Below, one piece after another: positions 48,365-57,741 of a stretch of 64,000 bases of DNA (position 1 is the stretch's first letter; each line of letters begins with the position of its first letter). Below the pieces are notes generated by a model, which saw nothing but the letters and a program-made list of their open reading frames with translations, ran no database searches and was not told the DNA's origin. This DNA is from Glaciecola punicea ACAM 611 (lineage in GTDB: Bacteria; Pseudomonadota; Gammaproteobacteria; Enterobacterales; Alteromonadaceae), in assembly GCF_000252165.1 (NCBI RefSeq), contig NZ_BAET01000014.1, positions 62,001 to 126,000 on the forward strand, written 5' to 3'. The position numbers were made by a program, and so were the translations under genes.

Positions 48365-51259
48365 TTATTGCACGCGATCAGCTGTAATCACAAGGTCTTT
48401 AATAATTACAGGTGAATCGTTGTCATTGAGATACAACAAGAAAGAACTGAAGGTGTTCTGAGCAGATTGTGGTGGAATATCAACAACGTAAGAACTGAAG
48501 TTTGTGCCTGAAATGGTCACAGAATCGGTAGCGTAACTAGGCTCAACATCAGGGAAAGGATTTTTTTCTAATAAAAACCTGACACTTGTGTTCAGTGCAC
48601 CTACTGGAAGAGCCGCGCTAAACTCAATACGCCCACCCGCTGCAAAATTCAAAGGATAAAAACTAGTATTCGTATTGGCAAAACCACCCCATACCTCTGA
48701 ATTAGCAGGGAAATTAAACGTGCTAGAGTCGCTATCAATACTTGCGCCACCAAAGCCTTCCCAAACTGCGACATGCTCATTTTGTGTCACTATAATGTTT
48801 TTGATAATGACCCCAGAGTCACGCTCAACTAAATATAACAAAAGTGAACTGAATGTATTTGTTGCATCCTGGGGCGGGATATATACGGTATACGTTGTTT
48901 CTGTTAATCCAGACACTGTCACATTTTTAGTAGAAAAAGCTGGGTCTACATCGGGAAATGGGTTTTTCTCAAAACGGAAATTAACCGCAACGGAAGAGCC
49001 TCCAGACGGGATTGCACCGGTAAATGTAATTTTACCGCCCAAGGCGAAGTTAAACGGATATAACTCAGCGTTGGTGTTAGCAAAACCAGCCCATACTTCA
49101 GCATTAGACGGATGTGTGAAAGTGCTCGTGCTCGCATCAAGTGTGCTGTTGCCAAACGCTTCCATTGCTGCGTGATTGTTCGTTTCAATCATTATATCTT
49201 TAATGTTGACTGAATTGCCCGCGGCGTTTATGTACATTAAGAATGAACTGTAGGTATTGTCAGTATCCTGTGGCCTTATAGCAACAGTGTATGTACGGGC
49301 TTGGTTACCCGAGATATTCACGTTCGCGGTCGTAAAGTTTGGCTCTACGTCTGGGAAGGGCGCGTTTTCAAAGACAAATCGTATACTGGTATCAGTGTCA
49401 CCTTGTGGAATAGATGCGGTAAACGTTAAAGTACCGCCATGGGTAAGGTTTAGCGGATAAATACTTGCGTTCGTGTTTGCAAAACCGCCCCATACTTCTG
49501 AGCCAAGTGGGTAAGTGTAAGTGTCGCCAGCTATACTTGCGCCACCAAAACCTTCTGTAAATTCTGCAAATACAGGCCCTGACGCTTCTTCACCGCTTTG
49601 GATAGCAACATTGTCCATACGAAATACGGCGCCATCGCCAGTTTGCCATGTGGGAAATACCATAAGAACGTCAAGTAAGGTCAAGTCAACGCCGGCGTTA
49701 GCAACTTCTTGCAGTGGAACTTGATAAGTTGCCCACACATCGACAATGGGCGCTGGACCAAATTCAATTAAATCAGCCTCCCATTCACCGCCATTTGCCT
49801 CGTCGGCTTCCACTTTAAATTTCCAAATTGAATCAGAATTTAAGGGTGGAGAAGTCACTTTTAGATCAAAGGTAATATAACCGTTTTCAATCATACCTAA
49901 AGCATTGTGTGGTGATGCGCTCGCGCCAACAGTGGGATCTTGAGAAAGAAATAGCGAACGTGTGATAAAACCAAAGACGGTTCCCTCGTTGCCATTTTGC
50001 ACTTCAAACTGATATACATCACCATGGTCTTCATCATCAGCTACTAAGGCCGGAATTGAACCACCGCAGCAGTCCCATGCCGCCCAGTTTTTATTTAATA
50101 CATCATCAAAAATAGTAATGGGGTTTGCTTCACCTGGATTTAGGCTAGGTGAAGGAGCTTGTCCTTCTACCAATAAACCGCCATCGGCGACGTCGGTTGC
50201 ATAGCCAGGTGCTATTGTTTCGCATCCACGACCGGTTGCCCGATTAGCGCTACACTCATAAACGCGAACATAGTCAACTTCAAACGTTTGCCCTGCATCT
50301 GCAAATGCGCTTGTATCAACACCACCTTCATTAAACGAGACGGGCCAAGCGCCGCCAACGGCTAAGTTGAGAATGATGAAAAAATCTTGATCAAAAGGAG
50401 CGGCAGAATAATTGGTCTTCAATTCTCCTGTAACAATGTCATACAGCTCAGCATACCAACCACGGTGCGACAAACCCACAGTTTCACCGGTTGAGCTGAG
50501 GCTTAATTTAGACTGTCTTTGAGTTGCGAAAAGTATATCGTTAAAATACCAACGAATTTCACCTTCTTGCCATTCAACCGCGTAGTTATTGAACTGCGTG
50601 GCGGGATTAATTTCTGAAGAATAAGCGGCCCCTGATGAATTGCTACCTGGTCCAGCGCCGTAGTGAAGAGTGCCGTAAATATTGGTTTCAGCGGTTCCAT
50701 CTTCGCGCAACGCGCCAAGGTTTACCGCTTCCATAATGTCAATTTCTCCCGACTTTGGCCAGCCTCCGTAAACAGAATCTGTTGGCATCATCCAAAATGC
50801 GGGCCATGAACCTTGGCCCATTGGCAGTTTGGCGCGCATTTCAATGCGGCCATATTGAAAGTCTCCCTTGTTCTGAGTGGTTAAACGCGCAGACGTAAAG
50901 TCATCATCTTCACCAACTGCACCATCGTTTAGTTTAGCGATTATTTTCAATGTGCCGTCAGACACAAGCGCATTGTTTGGCGAGTCGGTATAACACTGAA
51001 GTTCTTGGTTGCCACCACCCTCACAGTTTACTTCAAAGTTCCAATTGTTGGTGTCAACTTCGGTGCCATTAAACTCATCGTTCCATACTAAGCGCCAATC
51101 GCTATCTTTATATTTTTCATCGACAGCCTGCACGTTGGGTTTGCTTGGATCTACAGCTTGTAAATTAGTGTCGGTTTTTATATCGCCGCCGCAAGCTGTT
51201 AAAAACAAAACCGAAGCAGCACCTGCCAATTTTGTGATTTTATTCATTTTAATACTCAT
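48365..51259 (-). CDS. GH16 endo-beta-1,3-glucanase (laminarinase) lipoprotein with three tandem modules
   Basis: 964 aa from the ATG at 51259 (GGGG nine bases ahead); an upstream in-frame ATG at 51304 adds 15 residues. Lipobox FLTAC gives lipidated C23. GH16 domain about 45-340 with catalytic GEIDIMEAV, both glutamates present. A linker leads to a ~230-residue jelly-roll-like module (about 370-605) and then three ~120-residue repeats, each with EVW(G/A)GFANTN, KNPFPDV or ENAPFPDVEP, and PPQ..NTFSS. The repeats are probably glucan-binding. It should cut laminarin at the cell surface. Confidence 0.88.
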   Translation of the reverse strand: MSIKMNKITKLAGAASVLFLTACGGDIKTDTNLQAVDPSKPNVQAVDEKYKDSDWRLVWNDEFNGTEVDTNNWNFEVNCEGGGNQELQCYTDSPNNALVSDGTLKIIAKLNDGAVGEDDDFTSARLTTQNKGDFQYGRIEMRAKLPMGQGSWPAFWMMPTDSVYGGWPKSGEIDIMEAVNLGALREDGTAETNIYGTLHYGAGPGSNSSGAAYSSEINPATQFNNYAVEWQEGEIRWYFNDILFATQRQSKLSLSSTGETVGLSHRGWYAELYDIVTGELKTNYSAAPFDQDFFIILNLAVGGAWPVSFNEGGVDTSAFADAGQTFEVDYVRVYECSANRATGRGCETIAPGYATDVADGGLLVEGQAPSPSLNPGEANPITIFDDVLNKNWAAWDCCGGSIPALVADDEDHGDVYQFEVQNGNEGTVFGFITRSLFLSQDPTVGASASPHNALGMIENGYITFDLKVTSPPLNSDSIWKFKVEADEANGGEWEADLIEFGPAPIVDVWATYQVPLQEVANAGVDLTLLDVLMVFPTWQTGDGAVFRMDNVAIQSGEEASGPVFAEFTEGFGGASIAGDTYTYPLGSEVWGGFANTNASIYPLNLTHGGTLTFTASIPQGDTDTSIRFVFENAPFPDVEPNFTTANVNISGNQARTYTVAIRPQDTDNTYSSFLMYINAAGNSVNIKDIMIETNNHAAMEAFGNSTLDASTSTFTHPSNAEVWAGFANTNAELYPFNFALGGKITFTGAIPSGGSSVAVNFRFEKNPFPDVDPAFSTKNVTVSGLTETTYTVYIPPQDATNTFSSLLLYLVERDSGVIIKNIIVTQNEHVAVWEGFGGASIDSDSSTFNFPANSEVWGGFANTNTSFYPLNFAAGGRIEFSAALPVGALNTSVRFLLEKNPFPDVEPSYATDSVTISGTNFSSYVVDIPPQSAQNTFSSFLLYLNDNDSPVIIKDLVITADRVQ

Positions 51260-51339
51260 ATTGTTAAACCCCAGTGGGAGAATCTTAGTATATTTTTTAA
51301 ACATTAATTTAACACGCTGGTAACATTTAATTGAGGATA

Positions 51340-51383
51340 GTGCGATATGTCAAATGCAGATACAATTCAAATGCGACATAGTG
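51340..51383. promoter_or_regulatory. Double copy of the 13-bp island motif upstream of the GH16 operon
   Basis: GTGCGATATGTCA (51340-51352, weaker) and ATGCGACATAGTG (51371-51383), 31 bp apart in direct orientation. An 8-bp direct repeat TCAAATGC (51350, 51367) lies within the same stretch. Together with the sites at 45.2 kb this suggests one regulator for both operons. Confidence 0.55.
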
Positions 51384-51489
51384 ATTTTAATTTGCGTTTA
51401 ATAAGAGAACTAATTGGATAGTGAGTTAAGCTGACACAGAATCACGACCAAGCGCATAGCTTGTTTAAAAAAATATAATGATATGAAAA

Positions 51490-52332
51490 CTAGCGTACGC
51501 GGTTATCTATAATTGTTTTAACTGCACAACTATAGTTTCGGCTAACTTTAAGTTTTACGCCGTCGCCTAAATCAAGAATGCTTTCGCTATTTCGCAGTGG
51601 CTGAATACTTTTTATGCGGTTAATATTAACCACTGTAGATTTATGAATACGCTGAAAAATGCGCGCATCCAATTGGCTTGTTAACTTTTTCATTGTGATA
51701 CGTAAAATGAAATTTTCTGCGGGTGTGTGAATGCACATATAATCGCCAGCCGCGTCAATCCATTCAATATCAGCAACGGGGACAAACACCTTTTCGTTTT
51801 TGGCATTTTTTATTACTAACTCTTGGTTGCTTGAATTGGGCAGCGGGCTTTCGTTGCTCAGCCATTCCTGAAGTTCAGAAATATGTAAGCCAGAAACTTC
51901 TTCGAGCGCTCGCAGCAGTTTAAACTTTTCTTGGTCACGCTCCACGGGTGTCAATCGTTCACGAATGCGTTTCATTGTTTGCTGCAAACGACCTAAATTC
52001 ACAGGTTTCAATAGGTAATCAATAGCGTTCAACTCAAAAGCGTCAAGTGCATACTCACTGTAGGCACTTACAAACACCACCAAAGGCATGTTGTCTGATT
52101 GCAAAGACTGCACCACTTCAAGCCCATTAATTCCCGGCAGATTTAAATCGAGAAACAAGACATCGGGCTGTAAGGCGTGGCAAATCGCAATGGCGTTGTC
52201 GCCGTCAACTGCTTCACCCACTACGTGCATATCTTCTATTTTGTGCAAACGAAGCCTTAAACCCTCAATCGCAAGAGGTTCATCGTCAACTATTACGGCA
52301 GTAATTTTTCTATCAGGCATATCTTTCATCAC
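51490..52332 (-). CDS. LytTR-type response regulator
   Basis: 280 aa. Receiver domain (about 10-125) with acidic DDE at 16-18, phosphoacceptor D62 in LFLDLNLPG, and the K of LLKPVNL near 109. The LytTR DNA-binding domain (about 168-275) has VFVPVADIEWIDAAGDYMCI and RIHKSTVVNINRIKSI. Its start overlaps the kinase stop by 20 bp, so the pair is coupled. It is the best candidate to bind the motif at the two glucan promoters. Confidence 0.9.
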   Translation of the reverse strand: MMKDMPDRKITAVIVDDEPLAIEGLRLRLHKIEDMHVVGEAVDGDNAIAICHALQPDVLFLDLNLPGINGLEVVQSLQSDNMPLVVFVSAYSEYALDAFELNAIDYLLKPVNLGRLQQTMKRIRERLTPVERDQEKFKLLRALEEVSGLHISELQEWLSNESPLPNSSNQELVIKNAKNEKVFVPVADIEWIDAAGDYMCIHTPAENFILRITMKKLTSQLDARIFQRIHKSTVVNINRIKSIQPLRNSESILDLGDGVKLKVSRNYSCAVKTIIDNRVR

Positions 52333-53431
52333 ATAAGAATGGCATTTCTATGGTTACTTTTGTGCCATTGCTGCCACTGGAGACTAATTCAACTTTGCAT
52401 GCTTCATTAAACATTGTATTTAAACGTTCCCTAGTATTATTCAGACCAATGCCAAAACCCTTTTGTTTTTCCTGTGAAGTGCTTGACGCATCATTAAAAA
52501 CATCCACAACTAAAGTATCTTTTATGCGCTTTGCGCTAATCACAATATTACCCGTGCCCTTACTAAATTCAATGCCAAATTTCACGGCATTTTCAACCAA
52601 TGGCTGTAGCAGTAATGTGGGTACTTTGGCGCAATTTGTATTGGCTTGAATGGCCAGAGACACGTTAAGACGTTCCGCAAATCGCACCTTTTCAATCGAC
52701 AAGTACAGCTCTAACAATTCAAGTTCTTCTTTTAAAGTACTAATTTGATCGTTTTTTTGCACCAATGAATAACGAAGAAAAGAACACAATTTATCGAGCA
52801 TTTCATTAGCTTTATCATTTTCATGTTTGTAAATAAGCGTAGAAATTGCATTTAAGGTGTTAAACATGAAATGAGGATTTAATTGATAGCGCAGCATTTC
52901 TAACTGCGCCTCTTTTGCTGAATTTTGCGCGCGCAAGAGCATTTCGTGTTCATTTTGTAAACGATTGTTATAAAGCATTATAAAAAATATGGCAGTAAAA
53001 ATGAACATGGTGGCGACTGAAAAAAGCAGCCAACCGCCAAATTCGAGCATATTTAACTGTTCGTACCATACTTGTTGATGAATAATTGCTTTATAAGAGG
53101 CAAGTTTAATGACATTGAGTATGCAACCTAACAGTGCGGCACTTGTAAAGCTTATTATTAACGTGACGCGTAATGATAAGTGCACAATTCTGCGTATCAT
53201 CAGCCAAAGCAAGCTAGACAAGAAAAACCCGGTTGAAGTTTCTATTGCTAAATTAATTATTTGACCACCTAAATTAAAATCGGCTTGGTCAAACTGCGGG
53301 CGAATTATCGCCAGAAAGACGACAATGCAATAGCCTGTCCAACCGCCAATTTGCAGCGTCCAAAACTGATTTTCAGGCTTTGAGAATTGAGTGTTATTAG
53401 TCAAAAATGGCGTGCTTTGGACAGTCAGCAT
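52313..53431 (-). CDS. LytS/YehU-type sensor histidine kinase
   Basis: 372 aa. About four membrane helices span residues 28-155 with almost no periplasmic domain, so sensing is probably within the membrane. The His_kinase box is YQLNPHFMFNTLNAIS with H187, and the ATPase has LLLQPLVENAVKFG near 278 and GFGIGLNNTRERL near 335. Co-transcribed with the LytTR regulator. Location at the edge of the glucan genes suggests it reads sugar or glucan status. Confidence 0.87.
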   Translation of the reverse strand: MLTVQSTPFLTNNTQFSKPENQFWTLQIGGWTGYCIVVFLAIIRPQFDQADFNLGGQIINLAIETSTGFFLSSLLWLMIRRIVHLSLRVTLIISFTSAALLGCILNVIKLASYKAIIHQQVWYEQLNMLEFGGWLLFSVATMFIFTAIFFIMLYNNRLQNEHEMLLRAQNSAKEAQLEMLRYQLNPHFMFNTLNAISTLIYKHENDKANEMLDKLCSFLRYSLVQKNDQISTLKEELELLELYLSIEKVRFAERLNVSLAIQANTNCAKVPTLLLQPLVENAVKFGIEFSKGTGNIVISAKRIKDTLVVDVFNDASSTSQEKQKGFGIGLNNTRERLNTMFNEACKVELVSSGSNGTKVTIEMPFLCDERYA

Positions 53432-53574
53432 AAGGATTAGGTTTATATAATTTCGTTGATGAGCTTACTGTGCTAGTAAAACAAATAACAATCAAGCAAC
53501 TTTTCATCCGAATCACTATTATCGTTTTGTTATATTAGAAACATTTTGAGTCCATTGCCGAACTTAAAGCCGGT

Positions 53575-53659
53575 AGACGAAAGCCTACAGCAGCGGTTCA
53601 CAGAAGCCTTACCAGAATGCCTTGCGGTCTATGAAAAGTGGCGAGCTGATAAGGCCTAA
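53575..53659 (+). pseudogene. C-terminal fragment of the DUF3482 gene
   Basis: About 27 codons (DESLQQRFTEALPECLAVYE, then KWRADKA and stop) nearly identical to the end of the intact gene at 39339. It has no start. Shows that DUF3482 was once directly followed by SNF2. Confidence 0.85.
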
Positions 53660-54027
53660 GAACACCGCGGACATATAAATAATGTCTCTAATAAAAAATT
53701 TCACAAGGCGTGCATGCATAGCGCTTGTAAAGATATTTATTACGCGGATATGCCAAGAATGTTAAGCAATTTAGCGAATGCTTTGTCGCTATGTGGTAAC
53801 GTAGACGATTACGGTAATCCACAAGTCATTTATTTTTTCATCCGTAGGCTCGTATTTTCAGGAAATTATCTCAACATATGTTCACAAAAGTTGTATTAGA
53901 ATCATCATTTCACAGTAAAGAATGGCTTAAAGGGCAGCGAGTCTTCGAGCAAAATAGCGTCTTAAACGGCGTTGTTGATGGCAGTGTTTTACGAGGTTCA
54001 GTTAAAAGTGAATCGCATAAAAGCGAG
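53575..54027 (+). repeat. Right 453-bp direct repeat bounding the laminarin island
   Basis: Gap-free match to 39255-39707, same orientation. It holds the last codons of the DUF3482 gene, the gap, and the start of the intact SNF2 gene. Confidence 0.93.
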
Positions 54028-57000
54028 ATATATTTAACCCGTATTGAGTATGACAAAGTCAGCAAACAGGCAAAATCTTACTGCAACTGCTATGTTGGAA
54101 GAGGCTGCAAGCACGCCGCGGCGCTAGCGCATTATTACTTGAAAAAAATACATGCTACAACCGCTTCAAACTTTACTATTGATAAGTGGCTAAACACGTT
54201 TAGCTCCGAGCCGGCTATTGATTCTGTCAATGTCAAAAGCCTGCTCTATTTTTTACAAACCAACCCGTTTTCGCCACAAGACTATTTGCAGCTTAGTGTA
54301 AAAACAGCCGGGCAAAAACTGTCGGGTGGCTGGAGTAAAACGCTCGGCACTGAGCACTTATCGAGTCAACTGATAGACAAAAGCTTTGTGCTTGAAGAAG
54401 ATGTGCGCATTATTTCCTCCATAACAAGTAACCGAGACTACCGCGACAGCGTCACCACCCATGCCTTATTAGAGCAGTTAGTCAACACAGGCCGCTGCTA
54501 CTGGTCAGAAAACGCCCATTTAGACCGACCCATCGGCACCGGAGAGACAGTTCAAGCCACATGGCAATGGCACAAGTTGATGAACAATGCGCAAAAATTA
54601 GTCTTGCAACTAGATGAACCGTCGCAAGATATTATTATTGTTAAATCGCAGCCACTGAGCTATTACCATAAAGAGTTCAATGTTATTGGCATGGTACAAA
54701 CTAATACCGCTAGTGAGTATGAAGCGCGCTTGCTCAACAGTCCGGTGATTGACGAAGAAAAACTCCCTTGGGTATTAAATAAACTTGAAGTGAGCTTAGG
54801 CGACACCATTGAAAAGTTGCCCAAGCCCAAGCTGAATAAGCAGCTTAGCGTTAGCAAGCCCAACGTACATTTACACCTAAGCACCCCGTTTGAAAACCAG
54901 CCAACCAGTACTAATGTCAGCGTAAATTTTGAATATGAGGGTATTTTCGTTAACCCAAATAATCGTGAGGCGATGATTAAAAACCCGCATAACGATGTCA
55001 CTATTTACCGTAATTTGTTGCTTGAGGAGCGCGTTATTGAACTTCTCAAATCGCATGGCTGCAAGGCCTTGCTCAACAGGCAATACTATGAATATGAAGA
55101 ACATGCGCCTGTTTTCACCATGTCTTTACAAGGAAGACAGGTGTGCTTAGCTTTTATTCACAATGAACTGCCAAAAATGCGTAAAAATAGTTGGCAAATT
55201 GAGTTTGACAAAAACTTTTACTATAAAGAACTCAGTACCGACAACGTGTTTGACGCTGAAATTATAGAGCAAGACAGCGGTGATTTCTTCTCAATAGGGC
55301 TTAACTTAGAAATAAACGGTAAAAAGATACCCGCGTTTCCCATTTTGCAAAGCGCGCTTGAGCAATTGCCTAAAACGGTGTTAACGAATTCAGCGTTTAT
55401 GAATAAAATGGAAGGGTTTGATCCTGCAGAACCCCTATTTGTAGAGCTTGATGACGGCGAATTTATTGCGCTATCGTATAAAAGTATTCAGCCTTTACTG
55501 CAGCAGTTCATTGAATTATTTATGCCAGGTGCGCTACAACATGATGGGTCAATGAAGCTGTCGAAGTTTCAAGGCCACCAGACCTTGAGTTTGTTAGACG
55601 ACCAAGGCATTATCACTACAGGCGAAAACAAGCTAAGAGAGCTGAGTGCAAAACTACAAAACTTTGAAGAAATTCAAGCGGTGGAGCTTCCAAGTAATCT
55701 ACACGCAGAGCTAAGAGAATATCAGCACCAAGGCGTGAATTGGCTACAGTTTTTGCGCGAATATGAGCTGGCAGGGATTTTAGCGGATGACATGGGCTTG
55801 GGTAAAACCATCCAAGCACTTGCTCATTTATTGATTGAAAAAGAGCAGGGGCGCTTAACAAGACCTTGCTTAATTGTGGCTCCTACAAGTGTGTTGTACA
55901 ATTGGGCGAACGAAGTGAAGAAGTTTACCCCCGACTTGTCGTATATCGTTTTACATGGCTCTAAGCGTCAGCAAGATTTTGAAGATTTACAACAGTACGA
56001 TCTTGTGATCACAAGCTATGCGCTTATTTTGAAAGACATTGAGCTGCATCAGAATACCGATTATTATTACTTAATATTAGATGAAGCACACTACATTAAA
56101 AACCCTAGAACCAGTGTGTATCAGGCGGTTTTGACTATACAAGCGCAGCATAAACTGTGTTTGACCGGTACGCCGATGGAGAATCATTTAGGCGAGTTTT
56201 GGGCACAGTTTAATTTTTTACTACCAGGATTTTTATCAGGCCACAAACAGTTTACTAAATTATTTAGAACGCCCATTGAAAAACATCAAGATATCGACAG
56301 AAAAGTGATGCTAAACCAGCGCATAAAGCCTTTTTTACTGCGTCGTACTAAAGAGAAAATTGCTAAAGAACTGCCCGGTAAAACAACCATAGTGCAAATG
56401 CTCAGAATCGAAGGCAAACAGGCCGAGCTATATGAAACAGTTCGTTTAGCCATGGACACCCGCCTAAAAGAAATTATTGCCACTAAGGGTCTGCAGCGCA
56501 GTCAAATTGAAATTCTGGATGCGTTGCTGAAATTACGCCAAGTGTGCAACCACCCGCAGCTGTTGCCGATGCAAAGCGCTAAGGCCATAAAACAGTCGGC
56601 TAAGCTTGAATTCTTAATGGAAACTCTGCCTGAAATGATTGAAGAGGGCCGCAGGGTGCTGGTATTTTCACAATTTACCAGTATGTTAAGTCTTATAGAG
56701 GCAGAGCTTATAAAAGAGCGAATTAGTTTTGTTAAACTCACTGGCGAAACCAGAAATCGTCAAGAACTAGTCGATAAATTTCAACGCGGTGACACCCCAG
56801 TTTTCTTAATCAGTTTGCGCGCAGGCGGCGTTGGTCTTAACCTGACGGCGGCCGACACAGTCATTCATTTTGATCCATGGTGGAACCCCGCAGTGGAAAA
56901 TCAGGCCACTGACCGTGCCTATCGTATTGGTCAAGACAAGCCTGTGTTCGTGTATAAACTAATCATTGAAAACTCTATTGAAGAGCGTATTCAGCAAATT

Positions 57001-57111
57001 CAGATCAACAAAGCTGAATTGGCAAATGCACTTTTATCAGAAGAAGTTAATCAGGGTAAGTTGAGTTTAACTGATGATATATTAAAGACGCTGTTAGCAC
57101 CGCTGGTGTAA
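53878..57111 (+). CDS. SNF2-family helicase with SWIM zinc finger
   Basis: 1077 aa. SWIM-type finger near the N-terminus with C69, C71, C77 and H79 (CNCYVGRGCKH). A ~500-residue middle region is conserved in bacterial SNF2 proteins but of unknown role. The ATPase core (about 620-1070) has Walker A ADDMGLGKTIQAL, DEAHYIKNP, TGTPMENHLGEFW, and the C-terminal QATDRAYRIGQ. ATP-dependent remodelling or translocation on DNA is inferred; a bacterial target is not known. It keeps its full 5' end in the right repeat. Confidence 0.92.
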   Translation: MFTKVVLESSFHSKEWLKGQRVFEQNSVLNGVVDGSVLRGSVKSESHKSEIYLTRIEYDKVSKQAKSYCNCYVGRGCKHAAALAHYYLKKIHATTASNFTIDKWLNTFSSEPAIDSVNVKSLLYFLQTNPFSPQDYLQLSVKTAGQKLSGGWSKTLGTEHLSSQLIDKSFVLEEDVRIISSITSNRDYRDSVTTHALLEQLVNTGRCYWSENAHLDRPIGTGETVQATWQWHKLMNNAQKLVLQLDEPSQDIIIVKSQPLSYYHKEFNVIGMVQTNTASEYEARLLNSPVIDEEKLPWVLNKLEVSLGDTIEKLPKPKLNKQLSVSKPNVHLHLSTPFENQPTSTNVSVNFEYEGIFVNPNNREAMIKNPHNDVTIYRNLLLEERVIELLKSHGCKALLNRQYYEYEEHAPVFTMSLQGRQVCLAFIHNELPKMRKNSWQIEFDKNFYYKELSTDNVFDAEIIEQDSGDFFSIGLNLEINGKKIPAFPILQSALEQLPKTVLTNSAFMNKMEGFDPAEPLFVELDDGEFIALSYKSIQPLLQQFIELFMPGALQHDGSMKLSKFQGHQTLSLLDDQGIITTGENKLRELSAKLQNFEEIQAVELPSNLHAELREYQHQGVNWLQFLREYELAGILADDMGLGKTIQALAHLLIEKEQGRLTRPCLIVAPTSVLYNWANEVKKFTPDLSYIVLHGSKRQQDFEDLQQYDLVITSYALILKDIELHQNTDYYYLILDEAHYIKNPRTSVYQAVLTIQAQHKLCLTGTPMENHLGEFWAQFNFLLPGFLSGHKQFTKLFRTPIEKHQDIDRKVMLNQRIKPFLLRRTKEKIAKELPGKTTIVQMLRIEGKQAELYETVRLAMDTRLKEIIATKGLQRSQIEILDALLKLRQVCNHPQLLPMQSAKAIKQSAKLEFLMETLPEMIEEGRRVLVFSQFTSMLSLIEAELIKERISFVKLTGETRNRQELVDKFQRGDTPVFLISLRAGGVGLNLTAADTVIHFDPWWNPAVENQATDRAYRIGQDKPVFVYKLIIENSIEERIQQIQINKAELANALLSEEVNQGKLSLTDDILKTLLAPLV

Positions 57112-57136
57112 AAACCAGTGTGTTGATAATATAACG

Positions 57137-57737
57137 ATGAGTAAAATGCGTATGGCCCAAAAACACTTCTCTACACTTTCTTTAGCCGTAATTGCGATGT
57201 TTGCGCTTAGCGCCTGCACAACAAATCTCGTCACTCAGCCGGCTTCCTTAACGCCCAAAACCCCATAGACGTAAAGTGTTTATGGGGAACTTCCCAATTT
57301 TATATTTGTCGTTTCAATAAGAAAGAAGAAATAGTATCAGTCTTAGTCGATGAGATGGCCCCAGATGAGAAAATAGGGTCAATGACACAGTCTGTGTAAC
57401 ATAATAATGTCACGCCTTAAGCACAAGGTTAGGCATCTCCTTGCTTGTTGGGGTGGTCAACGTCGCGATATTTACCCCCTTACCAAACGGCGGCTGGTCT
57501 ATTCATTGGCAAGGTAAAACTCATAGCTACGTTTCAGCCACCACTATTTTAGACGGTATTCAAGGTTTCGCTAATAAAGTAGAGTATAACTCAACCCAGT
57601 GTACCCGCAGTATGACAGCTAAAAAAGTGGTAGTGGTGGTAGACGAAATCCCTTATGCAGAACTTTACATGATAGTGATTGGGTTTTGTTCAAATTTAAA
57701 GCATAATACAGCGCCATTTTTTCTCATAGGTACATAG
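57137..57737 (+). pseudogene. Decayed GH3 beta-glucosidase gene
   Basis: It begins with a lipoprotein signal (FSTLSLAVIAMFALSACTTN) and stops after 43 codons. Further on, in other frames, LVDEMAPDEKIGSMTQSV matches the GH3 first helix and GGWSIHWQGKTHSYVSATTI plus KVVVVVDEIPYAEL matches the C-terminal sandwich motif seen intact at 42.4 kb. Most of the barrel is deleted. A second, older glucosidase gene lay outside the island. Confidence 0.75.
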
Positions 57738-57741
57738 TCAA

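Noticed and set aside
51350-51374. 8-bp direct repeat TCAAATGC as the operator itself
   Set aside because: Not found before the transporter operon, unlike the 13-bp motif; kept only as a secondary note.
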